DNA of 64,000 nucleotides from Atherix ibis (Eukaryota; Arthropoda; Insecta; Diptera; Athericidae). The position numbers and the translations under genes are program-made. Each line of letters opens with the position of its first letter. Position 1 is the first letter of the stretch. The stretch spans positions 109,798,267 through 109,862,266 of the forward strand of contig OY282605.1 in assembly GCA_958298945.1 (NCBI GenBank), written 5' to 3'. Positions 46,981 to 60,800 of the stretch are shown here, in pieces. The notes under the pieces are model-generated. The model did not search any database. It worked only from the letters and a program-made list of their open reading frames with translations, and had not been told where the DNA came from.

Positions 46981-47703
46981 TTTGGAAAACAGGAGGATTA
47001 TAATAAATAGTTTATGATTATACTAAAATTTTCAATAATTATAACGCAGATTATTTATATTTATCGATAGAGTAGAATGTAAATATTTTATACTTCTTTA
47101 ATTACTTCAATAAAAACTGATAATTTGCAAAAAAATTGTCTAAAAATATAAACAAAAATATTCGCTGAAGTTACAATATATAAAAAAAAAGAACAAAAAA
47201 TTGAATCGAATCCTTGCAATTTCGTATACATTTACAATAATTAAATTCACCATTATTTAATGATATTCCTGAAATCTATTTATAATGAAATCCAATATAA
47301 CATATAAAGTTTCATAAAGAATTAAATGATTTCATAGAAAATTTTAAAATTAATTTGAAGAATGAAGAAATGAATATATTTATTTGATTTATGTTTTATG
47401 AATTCGATAGCATCTCTTAAATTTCATCTTAAAATTTCTTAGTTTATTTAAATTGTTCTTTAACGCTATTCAACAAGTGTTTGGAATCATTCACATGTTT
47501 ACGAATATTGTGTGCATTTTATACACAATTGTCATAGACGATGAAATAAAGAAAAATTCGTTTCTAAAATTTTTTATATTTTATCGAAAAAATAAAATTT
47601 TGTTCGTGTCAAAAAATTGTTTTTCTTTTAAATTTACCATGATTGGTATAACCCATTTTAAAATTAATTTCAATAGTATACAGGGTGGAAAAATGTTTTA
47701 TTG
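46981..47703. other. AT-rich spacer
   Basis: No gene or repeat recognised. A 103-codon open frame at 47453-47764 runs into the adjacent transposon end and resembles no protein. Confidence 0.5.
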
Positions 47704-47705
47704 TA

Positions 47706-49013
47706 AAGGGTTTTCGAATAAGAGTGATATGATTTCTTTTAAAAAACAACTCACTAATTGTTAAGGAAATTCAAATGTTTTTTATTTAATGTGAAGTATA
47801 ATCGATACAATTAAGTTCTAAATGAAATATCATTCAAATGGCCTCTACGACTTCTTTTGCAGGAACGAATTCGATGAACCCAATTTTCGAGCACTTTTTC
47901 CACTAAATCAAGTCGTACACGTATGTCATGAATAACACGTTCAATATTGACTTCTAAAGCTTGAAGAGAGTCTGGTTTATTGCTAAAGACAAATGACTTT
48001 AAATAACCTCACAAGAAATAGTCTAATCGTGTTAAATCACAACTTCTTCGAGGTCGTGCAATATCAGAATTTCTTGAAATAATCGAATCTCCAAACTTTT
48101 ATCGCAATAATTCGGTTGTTGCACGTGCTGTGTGGCACGTAGCCCCGATTTATTGGAACCAGATGTTGTCAAGATCAACTTCTTCCAATTTCGGCCATAA
48201 AAAGTTGGTTATCATCGATCTATACCGCTCTCCATTGACAGTAACGGTGTTACCAGCTTCATTTCGAAAGAAGTACGGACCGATGATTCCACCAGACCAA
48301 ACACCACACCAAACTGTCAATTTAGGTGAATGTAATGGGTGTTCATGAATAATTTGTGGATTTTCTTCGCACCAGAATCGACAGTTTTGTTTATTTACCG
48401 CACCACTCAGATGAAAGTGAGCCTCATCGGAGAAGATGATTTTCTTAAAAAAATCGTTATCGTTTTCAAGCTGTTGCAAGCCAAAATCAGCAAATTCACG
48501 ACGTTTACGGTGGTTCAATGGCTTCAGTTCTTGAGTGATTAAATTTTATACGGATGCAAGCCCAAATCCTTTCTCAAAATCCGCCAAGTTGTGGTTTGAG
48601 ACAGTCCCAATTCTTGAGACCGTCTTGGAATCGACAAATTGCGGTCTTCAGCAACACTTGCCTGAACGGCAGCAATATTTTCATTACTTGGCGCGGTTCT
48701 TTGTCTTATTGGCACTTGAACATTATGTAAAGAAAATGTACGCTCGAAATTTTTAACAATTCGACGAATAGCGAGTACAGTTGGACGAATATTACGACCA
48801 TAAAATGGCAAAAGCGCACGAAAAGTTGCAATTGGAGAACGATTGTTTTGATAATAATATTGAATAATTTGTAAGCGTTGTTCTTGCATATATCTCTTCA
48901 TGATAAAATTGTTAACATTACTGAATACAATGAAAACAAAATGACAGATCCATGACACATTACAAATAGCTGAAACGTTACTTAGAAATCATATTACTCT
49001 TATTGGAAAACCA
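47706..49013 (-). mobile_element. DD41D (rosa-like) transposon copy C, near full length
   Basis: About 1.3 kb with ends GGGTTTTCGAATAAGAGTGA (47708) and an inverted counterpart at 48990-49013. Minus strand: start codon 48901-48899 (MKRYMQEQRLQIIQYYYQNN), HTH and linker (SIPRRSQELGLSQTTTWRIL, to 48545), a one-base frameshift near 48540, HRKRREFADFGLQQLENDND and IIFSDEAHFHLSGAVNKQNC (48510-48380), WSGGIIGPYFFRN (48300), then TAA-ATC in place of the catalytic Gln-Asp codons (48152-48147). The C-terminal region follows down to about 47830. It gives the best view of the family's complete gene (roughly 340-350 codons). Confidence 0.9.
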
Positions 49014-50835
49014 TATATATGCGAGAGTTTTTCTGCATGGTTCGTACATAAAAAATGAAAAAAAATGTATCGATTACCAAATCCATTTTATTTTGCGAAT
49101 TTTTTACCCTAACTCTTTGGTTTACAAAATTATAATTTGTATTTCCTTGATCTTTTTCAAAGCTTTTGAAAAGACATTATGATGGAAATTATTTCCCTAA
49201 TAATAATTATAACATTAGCAATTGGTAGTAATTAAAAACATAACGAGTGATAGGAAAATATCATTAATTTACCTTCGTTTTTTATCAAAAGAAATTTTAC
49301 ATAATTTTGATAAAAATTTCATGTTGAAATTAGCACGTTTTTAATTTTCTACATGACTTACTAATTTTAATATGACTCATGTGCAATTTCATCATTTTCT
49401 TCTTCAATTATTTCTGATCTTAAAAAAAACTTTTAATGAGTTAAATATAAACAATAGAATACCTTTTTACATAATGGTAGACTTTTTAATTTATTATAAA
49501 ATCAAAATTATACTGGTAAAAGAGTAATTAATATTATAAGAAAATATTATGTACATGCTTATAGTATATGTGTACATGTTCATATTCAAAGTTTTGACAC
49601 ATTCTTGGATTTAATATTATTATTGTATGTATACGTGTGCTCTATATAAATACAGGCATATATTTAGATAACTGTTAAAAGGTATTTTTCGTAATTATTG
49701 AAAAAGTTTGTTAGGAAATTCTTAAGATTGCTGATGAATTTTATAATTATTTTTAAAATATAATACATTAAACAATGTTCTTACCTTTAACCGCTGAAAT
49801 GTTTTTGATATTTTGAAGACAGTAAAGAGGAAGATGTCTGTGGATCAGGTACATTTATTTTATTAATATTAAATGTATATATACGCGTGGGCGTATTTTA
49901 TGTTAGAACAGAATTAACTCATCCTAATGCCTTTACATTAAAAGTTATTTTTCGAAAATTATGATAAGAAGTATTAATTTCGAGAAATATTTTTGTCACT
50001 TTTAACTCAGTGTCATAGAAAATTAATCTTACCGAAATTTTCTAACTACGCCAAAGTTATTATTATTATTATTACGATTCGCTTATCACAATAATTGTTC
50101 AACTTATAATTTAGTACATAGTCATGCATTTTTCGTAAATTTGAAATTAAAATCTAGTATAAATTTTCTTCAAAAGTCTTATATATTCGTAGTATCTTGT
50201 TTATTGTATTCTATTCATACAACGAAAGGAGAATCAATTAAATCGAAATATTCGGAGATGATGTAAATGTAAATATATGCAAAACATAAGCAATTAAATG
50301 CCAAATAGTTAAAGATACTTTGCTTATATGTTATTATTGTACCAATTCAATGAAGTAACATTCTACCTTTGTGAATAAAATACGATCAATGAAAATTTGT
50401 AATAAAACATGGCAAAAACAAGGAAACAGAAACATTTGTTTTGATTATACGAGTATTGGTGTTGATGATAAATATCCTTTCTTCATTTTTGAGTAATTAT
50501 TATTCATTTAAATGAACTGAAATCTCAAAATTATTTTAGTATTTATTTAATATTAGAATTTTCAACTTTTTATATTATTATTAAAAATAAAGCAAATTAT
50601 CGAATAAGAAAAAGACGATTGACTTTTGGTTTAAGACAAAATCTTAAAGTTTAGATATAATATACTTAAAAAAATATGAGACTAATTTTTTGAATTATTG
50701 TCTTTTTTATTTTGATTTAAGTAAGACAAGAGATGTAAAATTAATAAGCTATTTAGAAAAAAATAAAAATTTTTAAAAGCAGTTAAAAATTCTTCCAAAA
50801 AATTTAAATTTTATATTAAAACTTTTAAAACTTTT
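49014..50835. other. AT-rich region without recognisable features
   Basis: No coding sequence, transposon end or clear repeat seen. Confidence 0.5.
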
Positions 50836-52500
50836 TTGCTCAAAAATAGGTCAGCTTGGATCAGGATTTTTATATTTAAACAATACTATATGGCATGTAA
50901 GAAAATTTTGTACTTGACAATAGTTTGGATAAAATATTTTAAATTAAAATTAAATCAAACAATTTTTTCTATTAAAAAGTATATCGGCTTCGATCTATTT
51001 TTTCTGTTAAAAAGTATATCGGCTTCAATCTATTTTTTCTTTTCTTAAATAAAAATGATACCAAACAGAAGGGTTGAAATTTTTTTACACAGAAATAAGG
51101 TAAGCTTGGATTAAAATTTCAAAATAAACATAATTTGAGGACGAAGAGGTCTTAATTTTTTTAAATTTAAAACTACCTCAGCATAGATAAACTTTAAACA
51201 ATATTAATTTTGTATACAAAAAAAATAGGTCAGCTTGAGTCAAAGTTATTTAATAAAAACAAACAAAATTATAGGGCCAATTTTTTTAATAAAAATTTAG
51301 ACCAACAAATTTTTTAAATGAATTTTTTTGTTCAAAAATTGGTCACCTTAAAAATGTGATAATAATAAACAATTTTTTAAAAACTAGGTCAGCAAATTAT
51401 TTGAGTTAATTTTTTTTATCCAAAAATAGGTAAGCTTTATTTAAAGTTATTTAATAAAAAAAAAAACAAAATGATGATTTCAAAAGAAATTTTCTTTAGA
51501 TATTATGTCAGCAGATTTTTTGAGTAAAAATCTTTTTATTCAAAAATAGGTCAGCTTGGGTTAAAAATATTTAATAAAATCAAACGAAATAATGACGTTG
51601 GCATAGTTGTTCAAATTCGGTCAGCAAATGTTTTGAAGAAATTTTTCTTACCCAAAAATAAATCAGCTTGGATTAAAATTATTTAGTAAAAAAAAAACAT
51701 ACAAAAAAATAGGTCAGGAAATGTTTTGAAAAATTTTTCTTACCCAAAAATAAATCAGTTTGTATCAAAATTATTTAATAAAAACAAAGAAAATTATGGG
51801 GCCAATTTTTTTTAATAAAAATTTAGACCAGCAAATTTTTTATATATTTTTTTTTTAAAAATAGGCTACCTTGCATTTAAAATATTTAATATAAGCAAAC
51901 AAAATGATAATGGTAAACAATTTGTTTTAAAAATTAGGTCAGCTAATTATTTAAGTTAATTTGCTTTTTTGCAAAATTAGGTCAGCTTTATTTAAATTTA
52001 TTTAATAAAAAAACACACAAAATGATGTTGTAAAAAAATTTTTTTTAGATATTATGTCAGCAAATTTTTTGGGTAAATTTTTTTTTATTTAAAAATAGGT
52101 CATATAGGGTTAAAACTATTTAATAAAATCAAATAAAACAATAAGGTCGATATTGTTTCTTAAATTAGGTCAGCAAATATTTTTCATACTCAAAAATAGG
52201 TCAGCTGGAATTAAAAATATTTAATAAAATCAAATAAAATAATGAGGTTGACATAATTTTTCAAATTAGGTCAGCAAATGTTTTCCCGAAAATTTTTTTA
52301 GCCAAAAGCAGGTCAGCTTGGAATAAAAATTTAAATTTTTTTATTTAAAATTAGTTCGGCTAGGGATGAAATTATTCAATATAATCATACAAAAAAAATG
52401 AGGTCGACATTGTTTCTCAAATTAGGTTACCAAATGTTTTGAGGAAATTTTTCTTCCAAAAATAAGTTAGCTTGGATGAAAATTTTAAAATAAAAATATA
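50836..52500. repeat. degenerate tandem array rich in AGGTCA
   Basis: Two alternating motifs, AAATAGGTCAGCTTGGATTA followed by AAATTATTTAATAAAA, and TTAGGTCAGCAAATTTTTTG, recur roughly every 60-150 bp across about 1.65 kb (for example 50848, 51228, 51387, 51548, 51711, 52088, 52168, 52198, 52268, 52308). Unit boundaries drift and copies differ widely; no coding frame persists. Layout resembles the array at 30.2-31.5 kb but the unit is different. Confidence 0.75.
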
Positions 52501-55500
52501 ACAATACAATTAGGTCTAACTAAGGTCAACAACGCCAAAAAGTTTCAAAGCAATACCCAAAGGCATGGATGAACAATTTTGTTCAAATAATATTTTATGA
52601 ATTTCTGCATATTAAAACTTCAATAATATTAAATTTAAACAAACATTTCCTAGACAATTAATTTTCTTCTTTTAAATTATTCCACAATACTCAATTGTAG
52701 ATTTCTTAGGTTTTTGTATAAAAAATAAAGATAATAATACTAATGCAAAGCAGATAAATATTAATTCAGATTGTATTCATCCAATTAATTCTTCTACATT
52801 ATTAGTTATTATGTGAAAATCCTTTAAAGGACTTTAAATTATGTAAATAAGCCACCAAACGAATTATACATGCTGAAATCTTATAAAATCTACTGAAGTA
52901 AAAAAGGCGATGTTTTTGTATTGTATCTAGCTTATTGGATTTATTTATTTTAAATTAATTAAGTAAATATTTTCATTTCAATATTAACATTTCTCATTAT
53001 TTGCATATTAAGCAAAATATAAAATCTGAATAACTGATTTAGTATTTCAAGAAATTCACTATTTTTGAAAAATATTTTTTGAGAAAAGACTAAAACTTTA
53101 ATAATAAATTAAATAAAATTATTTTTAAATAATTCAATAAGATTATTATGATAATAATGGGCAACGTTTATGATGCATATAAAAATATGCACTTTTCTTG
53201 AGGAGCATTTAAAAAACTAACATAAAATAATAATAATAAAAATAATTAATAAATAATATGAACTTAAATATCAAAATCAGAATAATTTTTCGTTATATAT
53301 TTTCTCAATGAAACGAGTTTCGTCTAAAAAGAAATTTCTCGAAGCACTTAGGGAAGAGTTACATCATTTTAAAAGGACCAAAATTGTTATCCACCTGCTG
53401 TGATTTGTAATAGAAAAACTTCATCTTAACTCAATTTTGTTTCAAGGTCATGAATTTATATGATAAATTTTATCCCTTTCCATATTATTACTTAAAAATT
53501 GAATTTATTCTTTTTTTCAACAATTTTTTCTACTTTAAAAATGGGGGAAAAAAATCTAAAAAGACTACAGGAGAAAAGTTTTTAAAAAGAATTGGTCATT
53601 TCTTTGATTTTTCTTTTATTTTCTGAAAGGCAACTAAAAATAATAAGAAAATATTCTACTCTTCTGAAAATTATAAACTTTAATATGGAAATTATAACGA
53701 AAGAAGAAGAAAGAAAAAGTTGATCTTCACTTGTTATATAATACGATATTTTGGTTTATGTTACCTTGAAAAAAATTAGAGAAATGAGAGATAAATATTT
53801 TTAAAAATATAAAAAATATCTTCAAACATAAATGAAAACTTTTTCATATAATATATAATATATTATTAAGATAATCTAGAAGGACTCTTTCCTTTACGTT
53901 AATAATTTTTAACTAGATATTATTTATACTTCTTTAGGAGTTGAATATAAATTTTTATATGAAAAAATGTGTTTTTCTTTCAAATATTCTACTATTAAAA
54001 ACGGATTAATAAATGATAATATCGATTGTGCTATTTGTATAGATTTGGATTTATGTTTGCTCAAATTGAATGTATTTTCAATTTTTGCCTCAAGGTGCAA
54101 GAAAAATACAATTCTTCAAATAATTTTCTATCATTTCCTCTTTTTCCATTAGTATCATAAAAAGGTCGTTTGGATTTTTCTTTGAAAATTTCTATAATTT
54201 TTGATGAACCATCGAAGCTCTTTTTTTTCTTTTATTTATATTTTCTGTATTATTTTTAATATATTTTTACTTTTATAGCTATAATAAATGAAAAGTTAAA
54301 AAAACTTGTAAATTGACGAGTGGTGGTTAGTCTTAATATTTTTAATAATTATTTTTTATCTACGAGTAAAAATAAGTAATGAAGAGATTTAAAATGATTT
54401 GAAAACTAGAAAGCGGAGACAAACTGTCACCTGAGTCTCATGCGTTTTATTTTAAGTTCTTAAAACATCCCTGCTATGATAATTTCGAATTTCGAAGCAC
54501 ATAAGTGAAGTTCGAAAAAATATTTCTGATTAGTATTTGAATTCTATTTTATTATATTGTATTTTTAAATATTGTAATACACTCATAGGGCCCTATTGAT
54601 AAAAGTCATAAATGGAAATAAATATTTTTTTTAAATAAAAAATTTTTAATGGCATTATTATGTTTGTGGTGAATTTATAATTTTAATTGGTTTGAATGCT
54701 TATCCTGATTATATTTTATAAAATTATAACTACTTGAACAATGTCAACGATATTCGAAGAGTTAGGTAGTAGCCAAGGCCAAAATCATCAGACACACTGC
54801 ATTATCGATATGAGCTGAAATGTTTTCCTTGACATATTAACTAAATTTACAATAAATCGGTTTACCTAATATTTTGATTTCAGAAATTTCTGGAGATTTT
54901 TGGAAATGGTAAATATTAATTTAAAAATTACCATAAAATTTAATTGAAAATTTTTTGAAATATAAAAACTTAGGAACTAACATTTTTGATTGTTTTTAAG
55001 AAATGTTAATATTTTCCAAATTAAGTTTAAATAGATTTTTCCAAGTTAAATTTTATAAAACAATTCTTTTGTTAAATAAAAATTTTTATTTGTTTACGTT
55101 TACTGCAAATTTACCAAAAAAATATTATTATTTTAACTGAAGCTAGGACAATATTCCTTTTATATATGAATTGAAAATGTTTCGACTGCTGGCGGTCATC
55201 CAAAATGGGTAAAATTTTAGCTTCTAGTTAAAATTATTCATTTTTGAGCGAATCTTTAAAAAATTGTTTATTTTTATTTGATTTCTTGAATATTCTAAAA
55301 AAATTATAAATTTTTAGTAAAATACACTGCAGTTTTAAGTTTTTTTATATCAAAATAAAATTGACTAATCACTTGTTGTCTTGTCATTTTTGAGTATTCA
55401 GTCAAAATCGGTTCCTACAAGATACCGCGTTATGTGAACGATCTACAAACTTATTGGGTATTTTTTTTTTTGGTTGGTTAATCTATAATTTTAATCGCTA

Positions 55501-56109
55501 TAAGATTCTTCTTTAACTCGTTTTATGATTAGATTAAATTTAGGCATCAACAATGAATAATTCCAGGTATCAAAAATATCAATTAATAATTTCGAAAAAA
55601 AAATAATATGCAGAAAAGTTGAACATTCAGACTTACAGTAATAGTACGTCTATGAAATGTGATTAATTTGCTTAGGTTTAGTTTATAAATTATTGTTTTT
55701 ATAAAAATCTTAACTTTAAAAAAAAATATCTTAAAGTAAGTATATTTTTATAAGAAAGGATTTGAAAATATCTCAATGATACTTAATTGTATATTAACCC
55801 AAAAGTTAGGTTTACTTAAGCTGTAGAACTACAAAAATGAAAAATATACCAAACAGTTTCAAAAGATCTTCGAAGATAGAATCAGTAAGTAGAAAAATCC
55901 CTTTTATAAATGCAGAATCGAGTATCTTCACATAAAACTTAAGCAAGCACAAAACTTCTAATAGAAGGAACTGGCACAATACCCCTGATTGGTTATGGAT
56001 TTCGGTAAATATGAGCCGAATTGGGAATAAATTAAAATTTATAAAGGTGATAGGTCTTAAATGGTTCCTATAACCACTCCTGGAGGCTCTTATTCGACGC
56101 GTACACCAT
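52501..56109. other. long AT-rich region without recognisable features
   Basis: Dominated by A/T runs. The short frames present (for example 53967-54152) have no recognisable similarity. No RNA gene or transposon end could be supported. Confidence 0.5.
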
Positions 56110-56163
56110 AATCCAGAAATTAAAGAAAAAAGCGCAAATAGTTTTTCCTTTAATTTCTGGATT
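56110..56163. repeat. 22-bp inverted repeat (hairpin)
   Basis: AATCCAGAAATTAAAG and following A run (56110-56131) faces its complement at 56142-56163 with one base difference and a roughly 10-base loop. Confidence 0.7.
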
Positions 56164-56369
56164 CGGCATTACCGAAGCACTCCTGCATTCTAAAGGTGGG
56201 TGTACTAAATATTACTTTTGATAACTAGTTTTTCCATATACATAATAATCCATTATTTTAACATTTATTTTAAGACTTTATTTAATATGGTTCGTATTAT
56301 ACGATTTGGGTCAAATATGTGCTATTTTGTTTTATATTGTAATTTATTGCCATTTTAAAGGTAATCTCA

Positions 56370-56900
56370 TAATGCCTCGCTCATAGAGTCACTGTAGACA
56401 TGAGTGACCTGGCATTGTCCTGATGGAACACAACACCTCTCCTGTTGGTCAATTTTAACCACATCCGGTTAATTGCTAGCTTCCGTCGGTCCAATTGTTG
56501 ACAGTAGAGGTCCGAATTTAGTGTAAGGCCATATGGAAGTAGCTCATAGTAGATGATTCCTTTCCAGTCCCACCAAATGTACAGCAAAACCATCATGGCC
56601 GTTAGTTCTGGTTTGGCCACTGTTTGAGCCGCTTCATCGCGCTTCGATCACGATCGTCTTCACACAATACGACAGTATGGGACCCATTTCTCATTCCAAG
56701 TCACCATCATATTTTTGCGTCAATTCGTGTAACAGCCAAACGTCGAGTTTCCTTTTTCCATCCAGCTTTATGTAATTGGTTTAGAACTGTTTCGTGATCG
56801 ATCTTTAGCTACTGGGCAATTTTACGATTGCTAACATGCCGGTCTACTTCGATTATTTACACGATTTTATCGATATTTGTGACCAAAATTGCGCCTAATT
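56370..56900 (-). mobile_element. mariner transposase remnant
   Basis: Minus-strand frame 56620-56381 reads VLLYIWWDWKGIIYYELLPY, LNSDLYCQQLDRRKLAINR and RRGVVFHQDNARSL, the core of a mariner transposase through the second catalytic aspartate (FHQDNA). Upstream traces at 56800-56640 (KIDHETVLNQLHKAGWKKET) represent the linker region. The C-terminal end is missing and stops are present. Confidence 0.75.
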
Positions 56901-58640
56901 GGCTAAGTGCTTTTGATCATATTAGTAGAAAGGTAGCCTTATTTTTCATGAATTTATCAGATTTGAATGCTTCAATTACAAGAATATTTTTCAAGTCTCC
57001 TGAACTTTTTCTACTACATACATACACATAGTCAGAAATATTTTTGTGCAATTAACTTTTACATATGAATTATCATTCGGCAATAATAGGCAGATATTTT
57101 CCTTTTATGTATCATTACTCTTGAGAATATAATTCCTTACAACTTATCTGAGGCATAGAAAAGAAAAATGTATACGATTTGTTAACAATTGAACATCCAT
57201 ACGAAAATGAAAAGGTAACCATGTGTTCGAATCCTATTGAATCCAACACTGACAATATTGAAACAATCTAATAAATTCCTATAATTCTGCCACTGTTCGG
57301 AATTATGGGGGGTTATCACATATTTTCAGCATCTATTATAACCTATTATATAGAATAGGTAAATATATTTTAGAATTTGAACGGATTTTCTTACTCAGAC
57401 ACAATATTATGTGTTGAGAAAGCTTACAGGCATCAGCAATCGCAAATTCAGTGAAATAAATATGTGATTATGAATAATGCGATTATACTTGTCTATAGCC
57501 TTTGCTTCTTATCTTCTGTTTACTTAGAGCAGCACACATTTACAATAATATAAAGGATATGTGCTCATATCACAACTGCCAGGTTATCCGGTATACTTAC
57601 AGCTACACTTCTATAGCTTGTGCCTACAGAAAGGATCTGGGAACGTTTTAGGGTAAATGGATTACCAGAATTCTAAGTGAATACCTCAAGATTTTTACCT
57701 CCCCTTTTGGCATTCGAACTTTCCGAATCATCTTTCCCAATTTGAACAATGTGTTCACTAAGGAAAAATGATACGAAATATTGCTAGAAAAATCGGGATT
57801 CGAATGAGTTTTTATTGCTCGTCAGATGAATCAAAATGTTTAACCGAAAAATATGGTTGAAAGGATCGGCATTTTGTTCGTCCTTCTTTGAATAAAATTC
57901 TTAACTTTAAGCATTTTAGAATATTCACATTTCGAACATAAATGTCGATAGATTAAACACTATTTGGTCTTATTGTTTTTTTTAAAAACATTTTCATTTA
58001 TTCATATTACTTAATTTTTATCCATTTGAATTTAAGTTAAATTAATAAATATTTGAAAAAAAAAACGTTTTATTTGGGAGAAGATAAGTTTTTTCAAAGA
58101 ATTTCTACGAAGTTTCTTTTATTTTTAAAGATATTTTAGACAAAACAAATAAATACAATTTGAATAATTGACTTTCAATAAGATGTAATAGTTTTGATGT
58201 CAGTTTCTCTTTCTTCAAAAAATTTATAAATGGTATGAAGTCAACCATAACAGAGCACGGAAGGTCTAGTAATTTTTTATAAGAATGTTGTATATTTTGG
58301 GGAGTGAAATGTTTTTTTTTTAATTTTATTTTATATTTGCAACTACAAACATAACAAATTAATTAATAATATTGTAAAGCATAAAGTGGTTTACATAACA
58401 AATTAATTATAAATATTGTACAGCATAAAGTGGGATCAAACATCCATCGGTGTTTCTCCAACTAACAAAAGTTAGATTACTGTAAAAAATTTCTGGGCCA
58501 TTGTCTCTTAAGTCTTCGATGAGTGTTTCTACAGAGTGTACAGAATAAAGAGGAGTAAAATTTTTGGTAGCAGAAAATGCATAGGACCTGAACAAAGTGA
58601 ACATCAAGATTACATTAAAGAAAGCATCAATAATTTTACA
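56901..58640. other. AT-rich region without recognisable features
   Basis: No supported gene, RNA or repeat. The patch 57540-57720 is slightly GC-richer but yields no recognisable protein. Confidence 0.45.
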
Positions 58641-59870
58641 AGGGCTCCGGATTACAAAGCCTTGATGCGATAGGAATTGAAACGTTTCGTTGAATCTTAA
58701 AAATCAATTCCGTAGGTCCAAATGGTTTTGAGTGTTTGCCCAGTACTCTAGGAAGTTATAGGTAAAAGCTGTTAGCTTCAACTCTTATTAGTCTAGTATG
58801 TGGGATCAATGTTAATCTCTTGTCTAGATGAAGTCTTAAGTAATGTACTTTAGCATATTATGAAATCATATTTCCATTAAGGTATAAAGAGGTAGGTTGT
58901 CTTTGACAAAGAGTCAAAGTAATGTGAGTACTATACTGTTCATTTACCTTCACTCTCTATATCTTAAACCAGGATTGAAAGGATTGTCAATTATTGATAG
59001 TTACATATGTCGGGATTTGTATGGTTAGTTAGTATAGCCGTATCATCTATACAAGTACCAATGATAGTATAAGGATCAGATGTCATGGGTATAAATATTA
59101 TATAATATGGGAACAAGGATATTGCCTTGTGGGACTTTGCCTAGAATACGATATATTTCCGAGGATTCTGAGTTTATTGCAACTTGGAAATGACATTGGG
59201 AGAGATATGAATTTATGATAAGGTAGTATGTTGAAGGAAAAAAGTTCTTGAGTTTGCAGAGGAGTTCAGAATACTACACATGAGCAAAAGCTAGAGAGAT
59301 ATCTGAAAATACTCCTGACCAATACTCTTTCCTATCAAGACAGGATGCAATGTCATCAACAACAATGTTCAGATCGGAACCCAAATTGGTGATCAGGAAT
59401 AATTTTTTCATTAACTAGGAATGGATAGATGTCGTTTTAATAAGAATTTTTCAAAAATCTTATCAAAGATTATTAAGAGGCTGATAGGTCTACCAGAAGA
59501 AGGAGAACTAATAGGTTTATTTGGTTTGGAAATCATTTTATTGGCAGACAATTTACATAGTTTTAATAATTTTCTATATATAAAGTTTGTCTATTCTAAA
59601 TTTTCCGTTAAATTAAGTAAAAATTAATTCCCTAAAATACATCAAAAAAGGACGAAAAGGTATTAAAATTAGGATAAAAATTAAAAAATTTCCTGAACGT
59701 TTAGTTCTACAGGACTATGGTCAATGACAACCATACTCAGAGAGCACATTATTCTGCTAGGCATGCTTGATGCTAGTTTTATGCGAAGATTATGGGGGGT
59801 TCGAAGTTTTAGTAGGGATGTGCTTCCACACCCAGCATAGGCAAAAAAATCATACCGGAACATATTGGAG
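58640..59870 (-). mobile_element. jockey-like non-LTR retrotransposon, decayed
   Basis: On the minus strand the order of traces fits one element. An endonuclease end reads VVIDHSPVELNV (about 59730-59690, within the frame 59863-59681). An RT core motif reads RILGKVPQGNILVPILYNIY (about 59155-59095; expected GVPQGSVLGPxLYNIY), followed by a stop-broken YTHDI...WYLYR. The post-RT region TLKTIWTYGI lies near 58735-58705. Numerous stops and indels. Confidence 0.65.
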
Positions 59871-60800
59871 ATAATAGAAACATCCGAAGAAAGAATGATG
59901 AAAAATAAGAAAAAAATACAAAAAAAAAATCAATTCAGGCAGAAGGGAAGGAATAGGAATTGTCAAGGAAGTATAAAAGTTGGGAAGGTTAAATTTTGTC
60001 GAAAAGGAAATATTATATATAAAAAAAAATTGGAACCCATTTAAAAATAATTTAAAAGAAAACAAAAAAAATTTTTTTTTAATTGCCCAAAAACAAAGAA
60101 ACGTAAAAAAAGAAGGTGAAGCCGACCATCGACGTTGGTGGAAGAGACTTAGATGGTTCTTCTTTCCCTGGCCTTTCTCAAAATCTGCCCTATGGCACTC
60201 CGCGGCCAAATAAATTTAAATTATGCTAATCATACCATAATAATAAATTTACTAAACAAATTATAAATTCAAATTATAAATATTTTAACGGGAATTTCTT
60301 AGAAGGATATTTTTCCATTGAATTTTTATACCATTTTTAACAACTAATTTGGATAATTAAACGGGTCTCTGATCCATTTTCTATGAATTTGCCATTTTTA
60401 TAAGAAATTTGTTAAATATTCTTTTAGCATCCAAACAATCTTTTTGGAAGGTAATGTTTAAGCTAGGTTTATTGATATTCGATACCATTTTTTATGACTT
60501 AACTTAAATGTACAATTGCACATACTGTTTCAACCGAATTTGATTTTAAAATTATTTAAATAATGACAATAAAGTATTCTGTCAAGAAAACTATCTTTCT
60601 AAAAGCCGGCTAGTATTTTTGTAAAGGATAATATAGGAAAGTTTTATGGATTATAGTTTGTAGGATAAACGCGAATGAAACTTTTTGTTTTGAGAAATGC
60701 GCAAATCATGAGAAAAGCAATTATTTATAATAAGTCATGACGAATAATATTGCTATCAATATGAAAATGGTATATCAACAATTTTTTAAGATAGATTAGA
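59871..60800. other. unassigned region
   Basis: Open frames on both strands at 59850-60213 are low-complexity (Lys/Phe-rich) and overlap each other; no similarity recognised. It could be the 5' part of the jockey-like element. Confidence 0.35.

Noticed and set aside
47453..47764. 103-codon open frame next to DD41D copy C
   Set aside because: Runs across the transposon terminal repeat and has AT-driven composition.
50836..51048. Open frame at the start of the AGGTCA array
   Set aside because: Lys/Phe/Ile-rich translation of repeat DNA; does not continue in later units.
30240..52500. Possible CRISPR-like or satellite interpretation of the two degenerate arrays
   Set aside because: Units vary in length and sequence, have no constant repeat with unique spacers, and the genome is eukaryotic.
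59850..60213. Overlapping open frames on both strands (119 and 77 codons)
   Set aside because: Low-complexity sequence on both strands with no recognisable motif; possibly jockey 5' debris.
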